From Amborella trichopoda (taxonomy: Eukaryota; Streptophyta; Magnoliopsida; Amborellales; Amborellaceae): a stretch of DNA of 64,000 nt. Position numbers and translations under genes: made by a program. This document shows positions 45,691-56,885 of this stretch, piece after piece. The notes below the pieces were generated by a model. That model was not told the origin of the DNA. It did no database searches and was given only the letters and a program-made list of their open reading frames with translations. Every line of letters starts with the position of its first letter. Positions within the stretch are counted from its first letter, which is position 1. The stretch lies in NCBI RefSeq assembly GCF_000471905.2, contig NW_006498137.1, forward strand, positions 856,123-920,122, read 5' to 3'.

Positions 45691-46264
45691 AAAATCAATT
45701 ACCGAAATCTTGTCCAACCTGAAACAAGTACTAAATTAGGATTACAATGATCCGGATCAAACGGGCGTATGACCAGTTGAATACCTTGATCGCTGATTCA
45801 AACGGGGGCATATGACCAGTTGAATCAGCAAGTACTCAAGTTGAATTTAAATTCCATGTGTTTTTTCAAACTTACTGTTAATATTTTACAAGATTAACAA
45901 TGTTCACATGTTCTTTCTTTCTATTTTTTCACGTTGATCGCATGAGAACTTTTTATTATAAAAAATGATACCCCAAAAATCTTAATAAAAAAAAAAAACT
46001 GTATTACTTTGATTTTTTCAAAAAGTAAAATGTTAAATTTTTTGATTTAAATATATTCAAGATGAAAGCCGGATTTGAATAAAAATATTGAAGGAAAAAG
46101 TTTATCTAAGGTTGCAACCTTAAAATGTAGAGCTACGGATGCACCTCAAAAATCTATCGAAAAATGTTGTTTTAATGTTGAAAAATACTCTAATTGATCA
46201 TCGAGATATATGACTATGAAAAGTAAAAAAAAAAATTGAGTTTTAAAAATAGTGCATCTTACTA

Positions 46265-46405
46265 CCCTTTATCTAGACCATATAGTTTCAAGATGACCAT
46301 ATAGTTTCAAGATTTCCATACCCTTTATCTAGACCATATAGTTTCAAGATGACCATATAGTTTCAAGATTTCCATAAACCGTATAGTTTCAAGATTTCCA
46401 TATAA
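46265..46405 (+). repeat. 56-bp tandem repeat
   Basis: CCCTTTATCTAGACCATATA starts at 46265 and again at 46321. Two identical units plus a partial third contain the sub-repeat ATAGTTTCAAGAT. Confidence 0.9.
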
Positions 46406-46702
46406 ACAGATTTCTATGTTTATAGATCTACTTGATTTTAACTATTTTTAAAATTTAAAATTTTACAATTAGATATGAAAATAAATTTTGAGATAATCTA
46501 ATATTTTACAGCACGGTATAAGAAACTTTTAGAGGAGCACATTTAAAGTCGCACTGAAAACCACACCCAATATTGAAAGAGCTACCATTTATAATTTCAA
46601 GTGTAGATTAACTTTGCAAAAAATTTTAATTTTCAATTTGGTGGGGGATTAGGTTTTAAAGTATGCATGAATTATGTAAGTAATTTTAAGTATTGAAATT
46701 GG

Positions 46703-46862
46703 CGGGGGCCGCGCGAACGCGTACCCCCCTGTCACAAATTATGACGTCCATTCCCTCATTAAGAGAGATGGTAGGGTGACCCACCCCCGCACGTGCAATG
46801 GGGACGGCCGCCCTAGGCCATCAGCCTTTCGGAACACCGATTGACCCCGCCCAGGTAAGTAT
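46703..46862 (-). ncRNA. U1 spliceosomal snRNA
   Basis: U1 snRNA recognises 5' splice sites. On the minus strand the transcript starts at 46862 with ATACTTACCTG, the invariant 5' end that pairs with splice donors. Stem-loop I follows (GGGGTCAAT..., GGCCTAGGG). Then come CCATTGCAC of stem-loop II, a CTACCATCTC-like region, GGACGTCATAATTTGTG containing the Sm-protein site (about 46731-46744), and the closing GC-rich stem-loop (TACGCGTTCGCGC). The length of about 160 nt is right for plant U1. The promoter elements in the next entry support an active gene. Some loop bases differ from other plant U1 genes, so it could be a variant. Confidence 0.92.
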
Positions 46863-46884
46863 GCTTTTCCCTTCATCCTCCAAC

Positions 46885-46939
46885 CATATTTATGTGCCTT
46901 GCCTCCCAACAATCTCTCGTACCTCCCCAATGTGGGACT
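46885..46939 (-). promoter_or_regulatory. Plant snRNA promoter: USE and TATA box of U1
   Basis: On the minus strand AGTCCCACATTG (46939-46928) matches the plant upstream sequence element RTCCCACATCG with one mismatch, and CATAAATATGG (46895-46885) is the TATA box about 28 bp before the transcript start. The wide USE-TATA spacing is the type used by RNA polymerase II for U1 and U2, unlike the shorter spacing in polymerase III genes such as U6. Confidence 0.85.
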
Positions 46940-47033
46940 AAATGAACTTCATTCATGCTTTTCTCCTTACAAACAACACTTTGAATTTCTTCTCTCTTCT
47001 CTCTCATTTCCATTATCAAACCCTACCACTTTA

Positions 47034-47065
<32 letters not shown>

Positions 47066-48055
47066 CTATTCATAAATCCTAGTGCACAATTTTCTCAACT
47101 AATTCAAAGTGCGTACTATATGCTCCCATCTCATCTCTTCATATTTGTTTTGAGGTTCTATATGAAATGTTACATTAAAAATAAAAATAAAAAAGGAGAA
47201 CGTTTCAGGAAATTATTCATGAGTTTGAGGTATACCTCTCCAAATTACAACTCTTTTATGGACAAACTCTAAGAAAGTCTCAAATAATTATTTACCGAAC
47301 ACAAATGTAGTAGTCCGAAGGAGTTTATCAGGAATAGTTTTTTAAGATTTTTTGTAGGCGCGGATTTAAGAGCTGTCAAAATCATTTTTAGAAAAAAATT
47401 TTAAAATAAATTAGTGTTTACGGAGACACGTTGTCATTGGAGGCTATCTTAGCGTCCATTCAAACTGGATGGCTAAGAAATGATGAACATAAGTAAAATA
47501 TATAAAGGTGGGGATGTATAGTTTGTAACACCCATCACACTCCTCGTTCAGCTAATTTTGTTTAAACTTAGGTTTATTAAGGTCTTTTCTAATGTTTTAA
47601 AAAACATATCGATGACCCAGATCGGCCAGATCAAAATCCATGTTGAATCAGATAATCGATCAGATCGGTCGGTTTTCAGCTTAAATTTTTTAAAAAAAAT
47701 GACTGAAATTTCTTTAAAATCTAATTTCTTATGTTTCCAAAGAAATTAGTGGCATTACATTGTAGGCTTCTACTATTTCACTAAAAAATTCTATTATTTT
47801 AATAAACTTTTTATGCATGAGTGTCTGTTGACCACCACATCCAGTTCTCATATTTAAAATGGAGTTTAAAATGCAATTTATTGCAATAAAATGGATATCT
47901 CTAAGTCAAGTTTTTTCTTATTTTGTACTTTTATAATATCCATTACCACTTGTAAGTATAGGAATCTTGCCTATTTATTTATTTTATTTTTTATATATTA
48001 ATTTATTGAATCACATGGTTTTGACCAAAAGTAGGTAAAATGAATAGAAATCACA

Positions 48056-48086
<31 letters not shown>

Positions 48087-49257
48087 CATAGACAGAACGA
48101 GAGACTCGACGTCGTGGGTTGAAATCTTGAATATTTTAGTTCGTATGATTTAGATGTTAATTATGTGTTTCATGAAATTTATGATAATTTCATGGTCACA
48201 TTGTTTTGGATAATTTAGGGAAAAGTTTTAATTATTGAGTCCGGCCATCATGGCTTTCCAAATTACTTGGGGTAAAGAACAATCCAATAATGGAGGTTTG
48301 TGAGGTTCATGCTTTTTGGGATTATAGAACATATTTATTCACCATATCTATAGGTCTTTGAAAGATAATCAATAAATGGATGTTTTAGCTTGAAATGCCA
48401 CCCATGAAAATGAAAACGACGTCTGGCTTCTTTTAGGGAGCATGCCAAATTTTGTAAGGTTTCAGTTTTATACACCCTCACCTCCAAACCTCCCAGTTAT
48501 GACACTATGGAGAGTTTTGACTATAGCAAATCTTGTGATGATCTGTAAATCTTGTTTTTATGGAATTTGAATATCCAAAAATTGTTTAGATCTATAAAAT
48601 AGACGGTCTAAAAATTTTGTTAGAACTATAATTAGAGCTTGAAATCTGTTTTTTTCATGTCTACGATCGGAGATGATCTATTTGCAGATTTCCTAATATT
48701 GAATATGCATTTTGCGGCAATGCAATCGTGACATTAAGATATACTTCAAAATTTTGAAGTACATCAAGTGGAAAACACTTTACAAGCACCTGTAGTTTAC
48801 TATGATAAAGTAGCTGATTAGACCCCTGCCCCATGAAACTGAGGATTGAAGGGCAGGTTTGTGTGTGTTGGGAAAATATTTTCCCCTAGAAATTGTTTTT
48901 TTCAGGAAAATGATTTAAGAAATGACTTCTCTGGAAACATTCCTTGCTAATATAATCCAAAACCTCTTGAAAACTCGGCTTCATTTGTTCAACAACCATC
49001 AGGGAAATTGTTTTCTAAAAATACGAAAAGCAGCATGTCTTTTTTTTCATTCATTAAATTTTTTTATCAATACGATATCCGATACTTTGAAATTAAGACT
49101 TTTTGAAACAAACATCTATCCGATACTTTGAAATTAAGACTTTGGAAACAAACATCTATAATACGATTAACAAAATGGATGGTTTAGATCAATAGTTCTT
49201 GATTTATTATTAGTAGTTTCTCTCCCTATGTAATTGAGGATCATCAACGACACAGTC
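46940..49257. other. AT-rich intergenic sequence
   Basis: No gene is recognised. It holds a CT microsatellite (47039-47064), an (AAT)n run (48056-48085), a GATCGG/CGGTT-rich patch (47600-47670) and a ~50-bp duplication (49078-49160) containing TCCGATACTTTGAAATTAAG. Open frames at 47558 and 48922 have no protein signature. Confidence 0.5.
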
Positions 49258-49690
49258 ATGGCGGACGATGTTGGGGTGATGGCTTTCGGGCAGGGATAAA
49301 CTAGGTGCTCAACATCATCATCAACAACAATGAGGGAGTTCTTCGTGGAGGAACTCTCATAAGCAATGCCTCTAATGCCCTGCCCTGGATAAGATACAGA
49401 CAGACGAACAAGCTTGACTCCCATCCTAAGCCAAGTACACATTTTCCCGGGTGAGGACAACAGCATTCTCTCCATTGTCAACGGCCGCATTGACATGACC
49501 AAGTCAGATCTGGCGAACAATTTAGGACAATTGACACAGGTCTAGAATCAAAGAGTTCATGGAGGCTATGGCCACTGCTGCTCATCTGAGTACGATTGGT
49601 TATTTGGATCAGGTTTCTGTTGTGCTTATTTGGTTGTTGAGAAGCCCATTATCACACCCAAGTACAATAACGACGAACAGAGTATAGGAC
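49258..49690 (+). pseudogene. HSP90 pseudogene (N-terminal ATPase domain fragment)
   Basis: Pieces of the HSP90 N-terminal ATP-binding domain appear in order in changing plus-strand frames. They are MADDVGVMAF at the start (49258), REFFVEEL then LISNASNAL (about 49345-49380), IRY and KLDS. Next are GRIDMTKSDLANNLG (about 49485), R.RIKEFMEAM (about 49535), and FGSGFCCAYLVVEKPIITPK with NNDEQ (about 49600-49675). At least four frameshifts and an in-frame stop break it. No intron interrupts the ~430 bp, and homology ends after NNDEQ. A minus-strand open frame at 49167-49520 is a shadow of this. Confidence 0.8.
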
Positions 49691-50385
49691 CGGAGATTCC
49701 CATCCTATCTCAACCCGACATAATCCTCCAAACTCCTCTATTCCACTGCAACTCCTCCTTCGAGCTCCATTAATGGCCGTAACTCTGGTTTTGCAGGACT
49801 GGTTCTCAGACACGCCCACACCTAACTGCAACTTCAATAAAGATCTACACTAACTTCATTATAAAAAATCCTTGGGCCGCGTTCATGAATGCTGGTTTCT
49901 TGTGGGTAAAATGGGGTTACAACAATCCAAATAGAGCAACAAAAAATCTTCAAAGGAAAATCAACTCTCGTAAAGAAACGCTGAGGGAGACAGCCACTCT
50001 AGTTTCTATTTGCTCACGGCTTGGAGAAAATTGGTTAGAAACCAAACGGATTGGTGGATCGGCAAAATCGGTCAGATTATACTGTAAAAAAAAATATAAA
50101 TAAATTATTAAAATTCATTATAAATGTTGTTTTTTAGGAATCCAAAAAGAAATCGGATTACTACATTATTAATTTTCATTTTTTTCATCAATATGTGAAT
50201 ATTGAGATATTTTATCTCTGTATAAACTTATTTTAACCATTGAATTACATCACACAAAATAAAAATCATGGAACTATCATGGATGAAATATATAATCATA
50301 CATGGACTACAATTGTTTTATAAGAATATTTTAGTTTTTTTGACAAAAACCTTTTATTTTTTTAAAATGAATCAAAGAATCGAGA
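49691..50385. other. Intergenic sequence
   Basis: No gene is recognised. A short GGTTAGAAACC/GGATCGGC patch near 50030 resembles other CGGTT-rich patches in the window. Confidence 0.4.
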
Positions 50386-50735
50386 CCTTAGGTTTATGTA
50401 CTTTTTAAAATGTACAAAAATACCCATTGAAGAATCGACGGGGGCCATGAATAGAAGAATCGGGAGGCCATGGTATCCTGGATCGAAGAATCAAGACCTT
50501 AGGTTTATGTACTTTTTAAAATGTACAAAAATGCCCATTGAAGAATCGGCGGGGGCCACGAATCGAAAAATAGGGAGGCCATGATATCATGAATCGAAGA
50601 ATCGAGAGAATCGTGACGTCACATGGCCGGGAGGCCATGATATCATGAATCGAAGAATCGGGAAAATCATGACGTCACATGGCGATTTATGGCAATTCAA
50701 GCATCGAAGAATCGGGAGAATCATGACATCACATG
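50386..50735 (+). repeat. Minisatellite with AAGAATCG units
   Basis: A ~112-bp unit (CCTTAGGTTTATGTACTTTT ... GAAGAATCG.CGGGGGCCA) occurs twice (50387 and 50497). Shorter ~65-bp units follow, with GGAGGCCATGATATCATGAA, GAAGAATCG and TGACGTCACATGG. The local sequence is a nested tandem array. Confidence 0.75.
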
Positions 50736-50829
50736 ACGATTTTTACAGCATGAAATCGCCAGTTCTTATTTAGAACAGAGCTATTTTTCTCTAGAACTGA
50801 GCTATTTTCGGTATTTCACTGAAACCGAT

Positions 50830-51195
50830 AAGGGTTTTTATTGCTATTACTATCATTTGAGCTTCACTGGAACCGACACGGATCTTTATTGCTATTGCTA
50901 TTATTTGAGCTTCACTGGAAACGACACGGGTCTTCATTGCTATTGCTATTATTTGAGCTACTTTTCTACCCCTGTTTTGGGCATGATAAGAATCGCCAGT
51001 TATTATCTAAAACAGAGCGATTTTCGGTATTTCATTGGAACCGACACAGATCTCTATTGCTATTGCTATTATTTGAGCTTCCTCTTCTACCTCCGTTTTG
51101 GGCATGATGAGAGTCTGCCCCAAGCTCCTGCTATAGCTATTGCTATTATTTGAGCCTCCTCTTCTACCCGTGTTTTGGGCATAATGAGAGTCCGC
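50830..51195 (+). repeat. Minisatellite with TATTGCTATTGCTATTATTT units
   Basis: CGACAC(G/A)G(A/G)TCT followed by (TTGCTA)n and TTATTTGAGC recurs at 50875, 50930, 51045 and 51140, with GTTTTGGGCAT(G/A)AT.AGA words between. The open frames here are repeat-encoded and not supported as genes. Confidence 0.75.
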
Positions 51196-51316
51196 CCTTG
51201 GTTTTAGAAAAGAGAGAGAGAGGGGTGGAGCTTCGTCATTCTCGAGAGAGACGACGAACAAGCTTTAGGCCAGCTGGAGAAGAGGGAAGCTGAGGCAGAA
51301 CATGAAGATGGAAGCG

Positions 51317-51336
51317 NNNNNNNNNNNNNNNNNNNN

Positions 51337-51376
<40 letters not shown>

Positions 51377-51381
51377 GCATC
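51317..51381. other. Assembly gap (20 N) beside a CT microsatellite
   Basis: Twenty unknown bases (51317-51336) are followed by (CT)n to 51374. The gap size may be arbitrary. Confidence 0.9.
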
Positions 51382-51556
51382 AAAGCTATCTTCAGTCTCC
51401 AATCCTTAGCAGTCAACAGTGAAGAACTTCCAATCCATGGCATCAAAATGCATAGACCAATCTGCAGTTATCAGCCATAAAAACAAGTAATATTCTCTTT
51501 TCAGCCCTGTGTTTCTGAGAGTGCTGCTTCCTCTTTCCTATCATTTTCCAGCTTCT

Positions 51557-54500
51557 TCAACTCTGATTCCAGTTTAGCCAAAATCCAAACCTTTCGAGGA
51601 AAGGTGCTCTATCAAGAACCATGGGCTCCCTTACCATGACATCAATGGCATCATATATTCATAGCCTCAACGTTGCCTCTCCCTTTAGCCCCAAAGAGAA
51701 CCAACCAAGCCCAGCTATGGCTATGTCCATGCTGTTTACTTCCCAACTGATCCCTGACACCTTGAATTCCTGTTGCCCCCACTCTCCGAGCTCTGAAACC
51801 CTCTCATCTCCAGGCTGAAAACAACAAACCCTTTTAACAGGGATTCATGCATATATACATTCATTATACATTAATACCTACAAATACAAATGCATGCATC
51901 CATCAATCTATACAAGACACAAACATGCATTATACACAAACATACATAAACTTAGACACATATCATACATGCATAAGATTCACTGAGCTATTTTTAAGTC
52001 GCTTGGATGTGTGCATCTGGCAGCTCATAAATGGTAATCTTTTGTTTAGGTCTAGAGTATGTCCACCCTCAAACGCAAATTCGTTTTGGGTAAGAAGACG
52101 AATTGTTTTCCGGTAAGAGCAGCTTCATCATTTTCAAATTGCTACTCAAGAGATAGGTGGCCTCTGGAGTATAGAAAACGTGGCGGTTGATATCAACATA
52201 ATATCAGCCCATTGCAGTATACATTGCTCCATTAGGATAAATTATTATTGTTCATGACCAATATTTTCCTTCATCATATGCGCCATTCCTCAATAATACT
52301 CGATATGCTTAATTAGCTTATTGGGAGTTGGTTATTTTTGTTTGAGAAGAGAGACAGATCATAAGCTCCACTAGATGTATGTGAAGGAAACTCTACTAAA
52401 TAAAAGAAGATGCCAGAATGTTATCTGTAGCCTGGTGCCAGCATGCTTTTTCCATAGTTCTTCAGCATTTTCTATCTTCCCCAAATGAAGTGAAGTGTTC
52501 GGTGAAGCCCAGACAGTTACATAGATGGTCTCCACGGAAGCATGAGTTAAATCAAGTCTCATTGGGCCACCAACATGAACAGTCTGTCCTGCCTGCAATT
52601 GGTGTAATAATGATGATTATAAGTTTATAACATCATCCATGATGAGAAAAATGTAAAAAGTGAAGCAACAGGTAAGATCAACGTCATGTAAAAGCCAAAT
52701 ATCTGTTGCTCAAAAATCACACAAGAAATGGTGAAAAGATATAAATCCAATTAATAGAAATGAGTCAAATGCTTTCTCTCAAAAAAAGTAAGAATGAGTC
52801 GAATGCAACTCTAAAAACATTCAAGCAACAAAATCCAGATGCCAGAATCAAGGTTTAACGGGAGAAGTTGAGCATTACTATTTATGAGAAGCAAAATGAA
52901 AGGGCAGCCCCTTGCGTGCTTGCACGCACGTGCATGCGTGTGTGTGTGAGAGAGAGAGATAGAAGTTGAGCATTATTATTTATGAGGCAAAATAAAAGGG
53001 TAGCCCCCTGTGTGTGTGTGTGAGGGAGCCCCATGTGTATGTGTACATGTGTGTGTGTGAGAGAGAGATAGAGAGAGAGAGAGGGTGAAGAAACCAATAA
53101 ACAGCAACTAGACAAAGATAGAGAATCAAATTATGAATTCCATACAACTGAAGCCCAGAGAAGAGATACACATGAATCAAGAAACCAAAGGCTTAGGCCT
53201 CTGAGTAGGATGCAAAGACGAGAACTAAATACTGGATACTTCAACCTTTTTTTTTTATTTGTATCTGTAAACATTGTATGCCGTTGTTCTTAAATAATTT
53301 TACAGAACAATTAAATATTAATTACAGAAAAAAAAAAGAGGAAATAAAAGAAATAGAGCTCTAAAGTCCAATAAAGAATATGGGGAAGACTAGGTCAGCT
53401 TGTTTGGGCTTTCGGGACAAGCTTCAAAACTTCGAACTCTTGACCTCCCTCACCCAAACTGATGTCTACCACTAGGAGAAAGCCTAAGAGAAAACAGGCC
53501 AGATTAGTTTATTTGTGCTTTCTGGTACCTCCTTTACCCAAGTCAAAGGCCAAGGTTCATAAGTTCTAAAGGTCACTGGAATTGAGAAAAAAAATGGAAA
53601 GAGCTCCATATAACCAGGCAGGTTGGCATGGTTAGTTTCTGAGATAAACTACAAGGTTTCAATCATTGACTTCCCTCACATAGACTGGTTCTCTTACCAT
53701 TAACCAGAGCCTGAATTCTGCACTGGATACAACATATTTAACTTACAAACGTCAAATGGCAATGACTTGAATCAAGAAAACATGCAGATCAAAATTCTCT
53801 AAGCAATGAATAAACAAAAGTTAGAAGTGAGTGACAGCATTCAAATCATGAAAAGATATTCTAATTAAAAGTTAATCCAGAAATATATTATCAGAATACC
53901 ATTTGCTATGTGTGCCATTCGCTATGTGTGCATGCTTGTTAATACCTTGCCGGCTCTTTTCACGCAGATTACTGCGTCTAGTAGGGGCTATTCATAAGCT
54001 CAGGTTACGCACCTTCATCCTATAAGTCCTCGGTTGCAACTCCTTACGAATCTCCACCATCTTCTGCTCATCTCTAGTGAGCCTCAGGCTCATCAAATAA
54101 GGATGCAAAAGCCCTGGAGTGTCATACATCTTCGCTTTTGCAGGCAAAATCCCTCCAATTCTCACAATACCAAGCGTAGTTCCAGGAACCACTGACTCTG
54201 TTAACTGGGTCATCTTATTTCCCGCTCTCTTTGCAAATGCATTAATCAAAGTTGATTTCCCTGCATTTTGAGCACCTACAACCCATACATTTCCTCTTGG
54301 ACCAGCTAGCTCCTTGATGAACATTAACAAATTTCGAACACCCAAATCCTTTTTTGCACTAACTAGATAAACCCCACTTAATTTGGGGGCACCCCCAGCT
54401 TTAGCCCTGTGTCTAACCCATCTATCTAATTTAGTTGGTGATGTTTGAGATGGTAAGAGATCAACTTTTGTAGCGACAAGAACAAGTTTTGGCAATTTTT

Positions 54501-55466
54501 GCAATTTTGAGCCTTTTTGGAGTGCTTTTAACAAGGATTCAGCACCTTTCTGAGGAAATGAACCATCAAAATCTACACAATCAACTACTAGAACTGCCAC
54601 TGTGTTTGCACCAGAATTGCTGGTTTTCAAGAGTCGGGTGCTAATCAATCGATCAAAATCAAAGTCAGGGATCAAATTCTCGAGCTTTTGGTTCTTTATC
54701 TGGCCATAAATTCGCAGAGAATGGCACTTGCGCACACTGTTACAGTGGGTTTCTCTCTTATGGCCTCTCTAGCCTTCTGTTTCCTCTCTCTCTTTGACAA
54801 CTTCTCCTTCTTCCTAGAAAGAGTTTCCTCGGTTATGTTCCCATAACCCACACCAGCTGGTGCAACCCATCCATATCCTTCTTCCATTCTTCCTCATCAT
54901 CTACGACTTCAGGCATTTCCCAATCAAAATTTTCATCTCCACTCCCTATAACTTCTTCTTCTACCTCTGATTCTCCTCCTCCTTCTTCTTCCTCTTCGTT
55001 TTCTTCTTCTTCACTGAATTCTCCAAGAAAATCATCAAAATCGATCAATTTCTTCCGTTTCTTCCTCAGTATCCCTCTTTATGAAAAACCCAGGAAAATA
55101 AGGGTTTTCACTCTGTATAAAAACTCCACAACCTGGACATATGGGCTGGCCCTCTTCTTCATCCCTGCCATCACTGAAAACTGGTTTTAGGGGTGCCTTA
55201 GATTTTCTTGTATTTGCTGAAGTGGGTTTTGAACATGAACAAATAAATCTGGTTTTCTTGTTGGTTTTGAGCGGAACAGAGGGATTCGAACCATGAAAAC
55301 ATCGAAATGAAGCTACCCAAGAAGCAAATGGACTGTAATTACCTCGGAAATTAAGGAAATGAAAACAGGGCGTAAGAGTTTTGCCATTACCTTTGAATAA
55401 AATATGAGAAAGGAGAGAAGTAGATATGGGTTTTGTAGGGCGACACCATTGGAGCTGCAGTATCAT
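51557..55466 (-). pseudogene. BPG2: BPG2-type YqeH-like chloroplast GTPase, probably inactivated
   Basis: BPG2 is a plastid GTPase needed for chloroplast rRNA maturation. Exons: 55466-54013, 52592-52425, 51814-51557. Seen are a transit-peptide-like N-terminus, a zinc finger (CPGCGVF ... KCHSLRIYG), and the circularly permuted GTPase order G4 (ATKVD), G5 (SAKKD), G1 (GAQNAGKST), G2 (GTT), G3 (DTPG). A C-terminal domain (SVETIYVTVWAS, IAIAGLGWFSLGLKGEATL) follows. Breaks: one-base frameshifts near 55040, 54866 and 54730; the donor after exon 2 reads CAG/ATAACA where GT is expected; and TGA at 51661-51659 replaces a conserved Trp codon, with a changed frame at the very end. The GTPase core itself is open. 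Eroded gene is favoured; sequencing indels could explain some breaks. The start at 55466 is a choice among several upstream Mets. Confidence 0.85.
52593..54012 (-). other. Intron 1 of the BPG2-like gene, with SINE-like copies and GT/GA repeats
   Basis: The intron runs from donor AAG/GTGCGT (54012) to acceptor TTGCAG (52593). It contains a duplicated block with GT/GA microsatellites (52862-52975 and 52960-53085, sharing GAAGTTGAGCATTA.TATTTATGAG). On the minus strand it also has two tRNA-like SINE pieces at about 53395-53490 and 53635-53715, with TAGTGGTAGA and AAGAGTTCGAAG words. No coding sequence is seen. Confidence 0.6.
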
Positions 55467-55634
55467 CAGTTGAGCAAGCGAGATTAGCTTATGTTGGGGG
55501 TCAATATTCATATTTTGCAGCGTTTCGTGTCTTTTTTTTTGAAATAAGAGTACAGAGACGGAATCCTCGTATCTGAGATTAGTGCGATTGAGTGTTCCTG
55601 TAGGACCCAATTGTGAATTTGGTACTACAAGCAA

Positions 55635-56470
55635 AACACGATGAGCATTTTTTTAATCAGTTCTTCAAAACATATTTGATTATCCTTGTGATCATTTTTC
55701 ACTAGAGATAGAATTGATAGGATAATATCAAAATCATGTAAGAAAGAATTTAAAATTTGTAAGAAAAAAATCTAGCCCATAAATAATCAAAGAATATCTT
55801 GGGTTCTTTTCAGTAAACTATCAAAACCAAGCTAGAAGTGAAGGACACGGTTTCTGTGAGTCTGTGGACTCACACCTTAATAATTTATTTTTTAAAATAG
55901 AATTTGATGCTAATGTTTAGGGAATATGTAATCTTTAACATAAAGATTATTAATCTGTAAAAATAACTAAATTTTTAAAATTAAAAATGATATTTTTTAA
56001 ATAAAATATTTGAACCATTTATTTTACTTTTTCTTTGGATGACTATTATGCGACTCAGTTTTGGTGGACGGTGTAGATCTCCATGCTGGCATAGTAACAG
56101 GTGCGGGCTTGGACACACCAAACAATTTTCCATAAACGAAAGAAACATAGACCTAAATTATACGCACATTTGCTTTCATCCATTTACGCGAGGTAAACAA
56201 AAATTGGCCAGGAGAAAAAAAACTTAAAATTATCACACTTAGCATAAAATTGGACTTTCCAATTCAGAGTTCTGGTTTTATGTAAGGGATTGTTTACAAA
56301 GTGACCATTTACCTTATATAAATGGAGGTCACAATCATTTTTATTCATTAGATTTCAAATCGGATGGCTTGGAGGGAGTCATGAAACCATATTTTTAGCC
56401 TTATCTCAATTAATTGGATTTGGCTAATTAGAATAATTATATAATAACATAATATTTTTATTATAATATT
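55635..56470. other. Intergenic sequence with a MITE half at 56286-56395
   Basis: No gene is recognised. GGGATTGTTTACAAAGTGAC at 56286 starts a piece of the palindromic MITE family seen at 44664 and 62213, including GGAGGTCACAATCA and TTAGATTTCAAATCGG. Confidence 0.5.
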
Positions 56471-56475
56471 ATAAT

Positions 56476-56880
56476 AAAAATATTTAAATCATCACTATTT
56501 CAATAAAAAGTCTTTTAAATAATAATATTAATAATAAAAATTATGGTTGTTGTAATAGTAATATTAATAACATTAATAATAACAATAATAATATTAGGGT
56601 ATATGCGTTTGATTTTTAAAAATATGTTTAAATGATCGCTATATCAATAGCAAATGTTTTAAATGATAATATTAATAGTAACAGTAATACTTGTAGTAAT
56701 ATTGATAATATTAATAGTAACGCGAGGGTATGTGAGTTTGATTTTTTAAAATATATTTAAATAGTCATTATTTCAACAATAATTACACTAAATAATAATA
56801 TTAATAATTACAGTAATACTAATGGCCGTAGTAATTTTCATAGTAACAATGATAACATTAGGGTTTGTGCGTTTAATCTA
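56476..56880 (+). repeat. AT-rich minisatellite, three ~130-145-bp units
   Basis: Units start near 56476, 56619 and 56749 with AAAATAT.TTTAAAT..TC. Each contains an AATAATATTAATA run and ends GGGT.T.TGCGTTT/GTGAGTTTGATTTT. The copies have drifted. Confidence 0.7.
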
Positions 56881-56885
56881 TTTGA

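Larger units (their letters stand above)
44900..46500 (+). repeat. Degenerate AT-rich dispersed repeat, copy 2
   Basis: It shares ordered words with 12900-14350, including TTTATAGATCTACTTGATTT. A SINE-like piece is inserted at about 45545 and a local tandem repeat arose at 46265-46405. No coding potential is seen. Confidence 0.35.

Noticed and set aside
46739-46930. 63-codon open frame on the minus strand
   Set aside because: It lies across the U1 snRNA and its promoter.
49167-49520. 117-codon open frame on the minus strand
   Set aside because: It is antisense to the HSP90 pseudogene, whose motifs are read on the plus strand; the minus frame has no protein signature.
50841-51261. Open frames with Leu/Tyr-rich repeats
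   Set aside because: They are encoded by the TTGCTA minisatellite.
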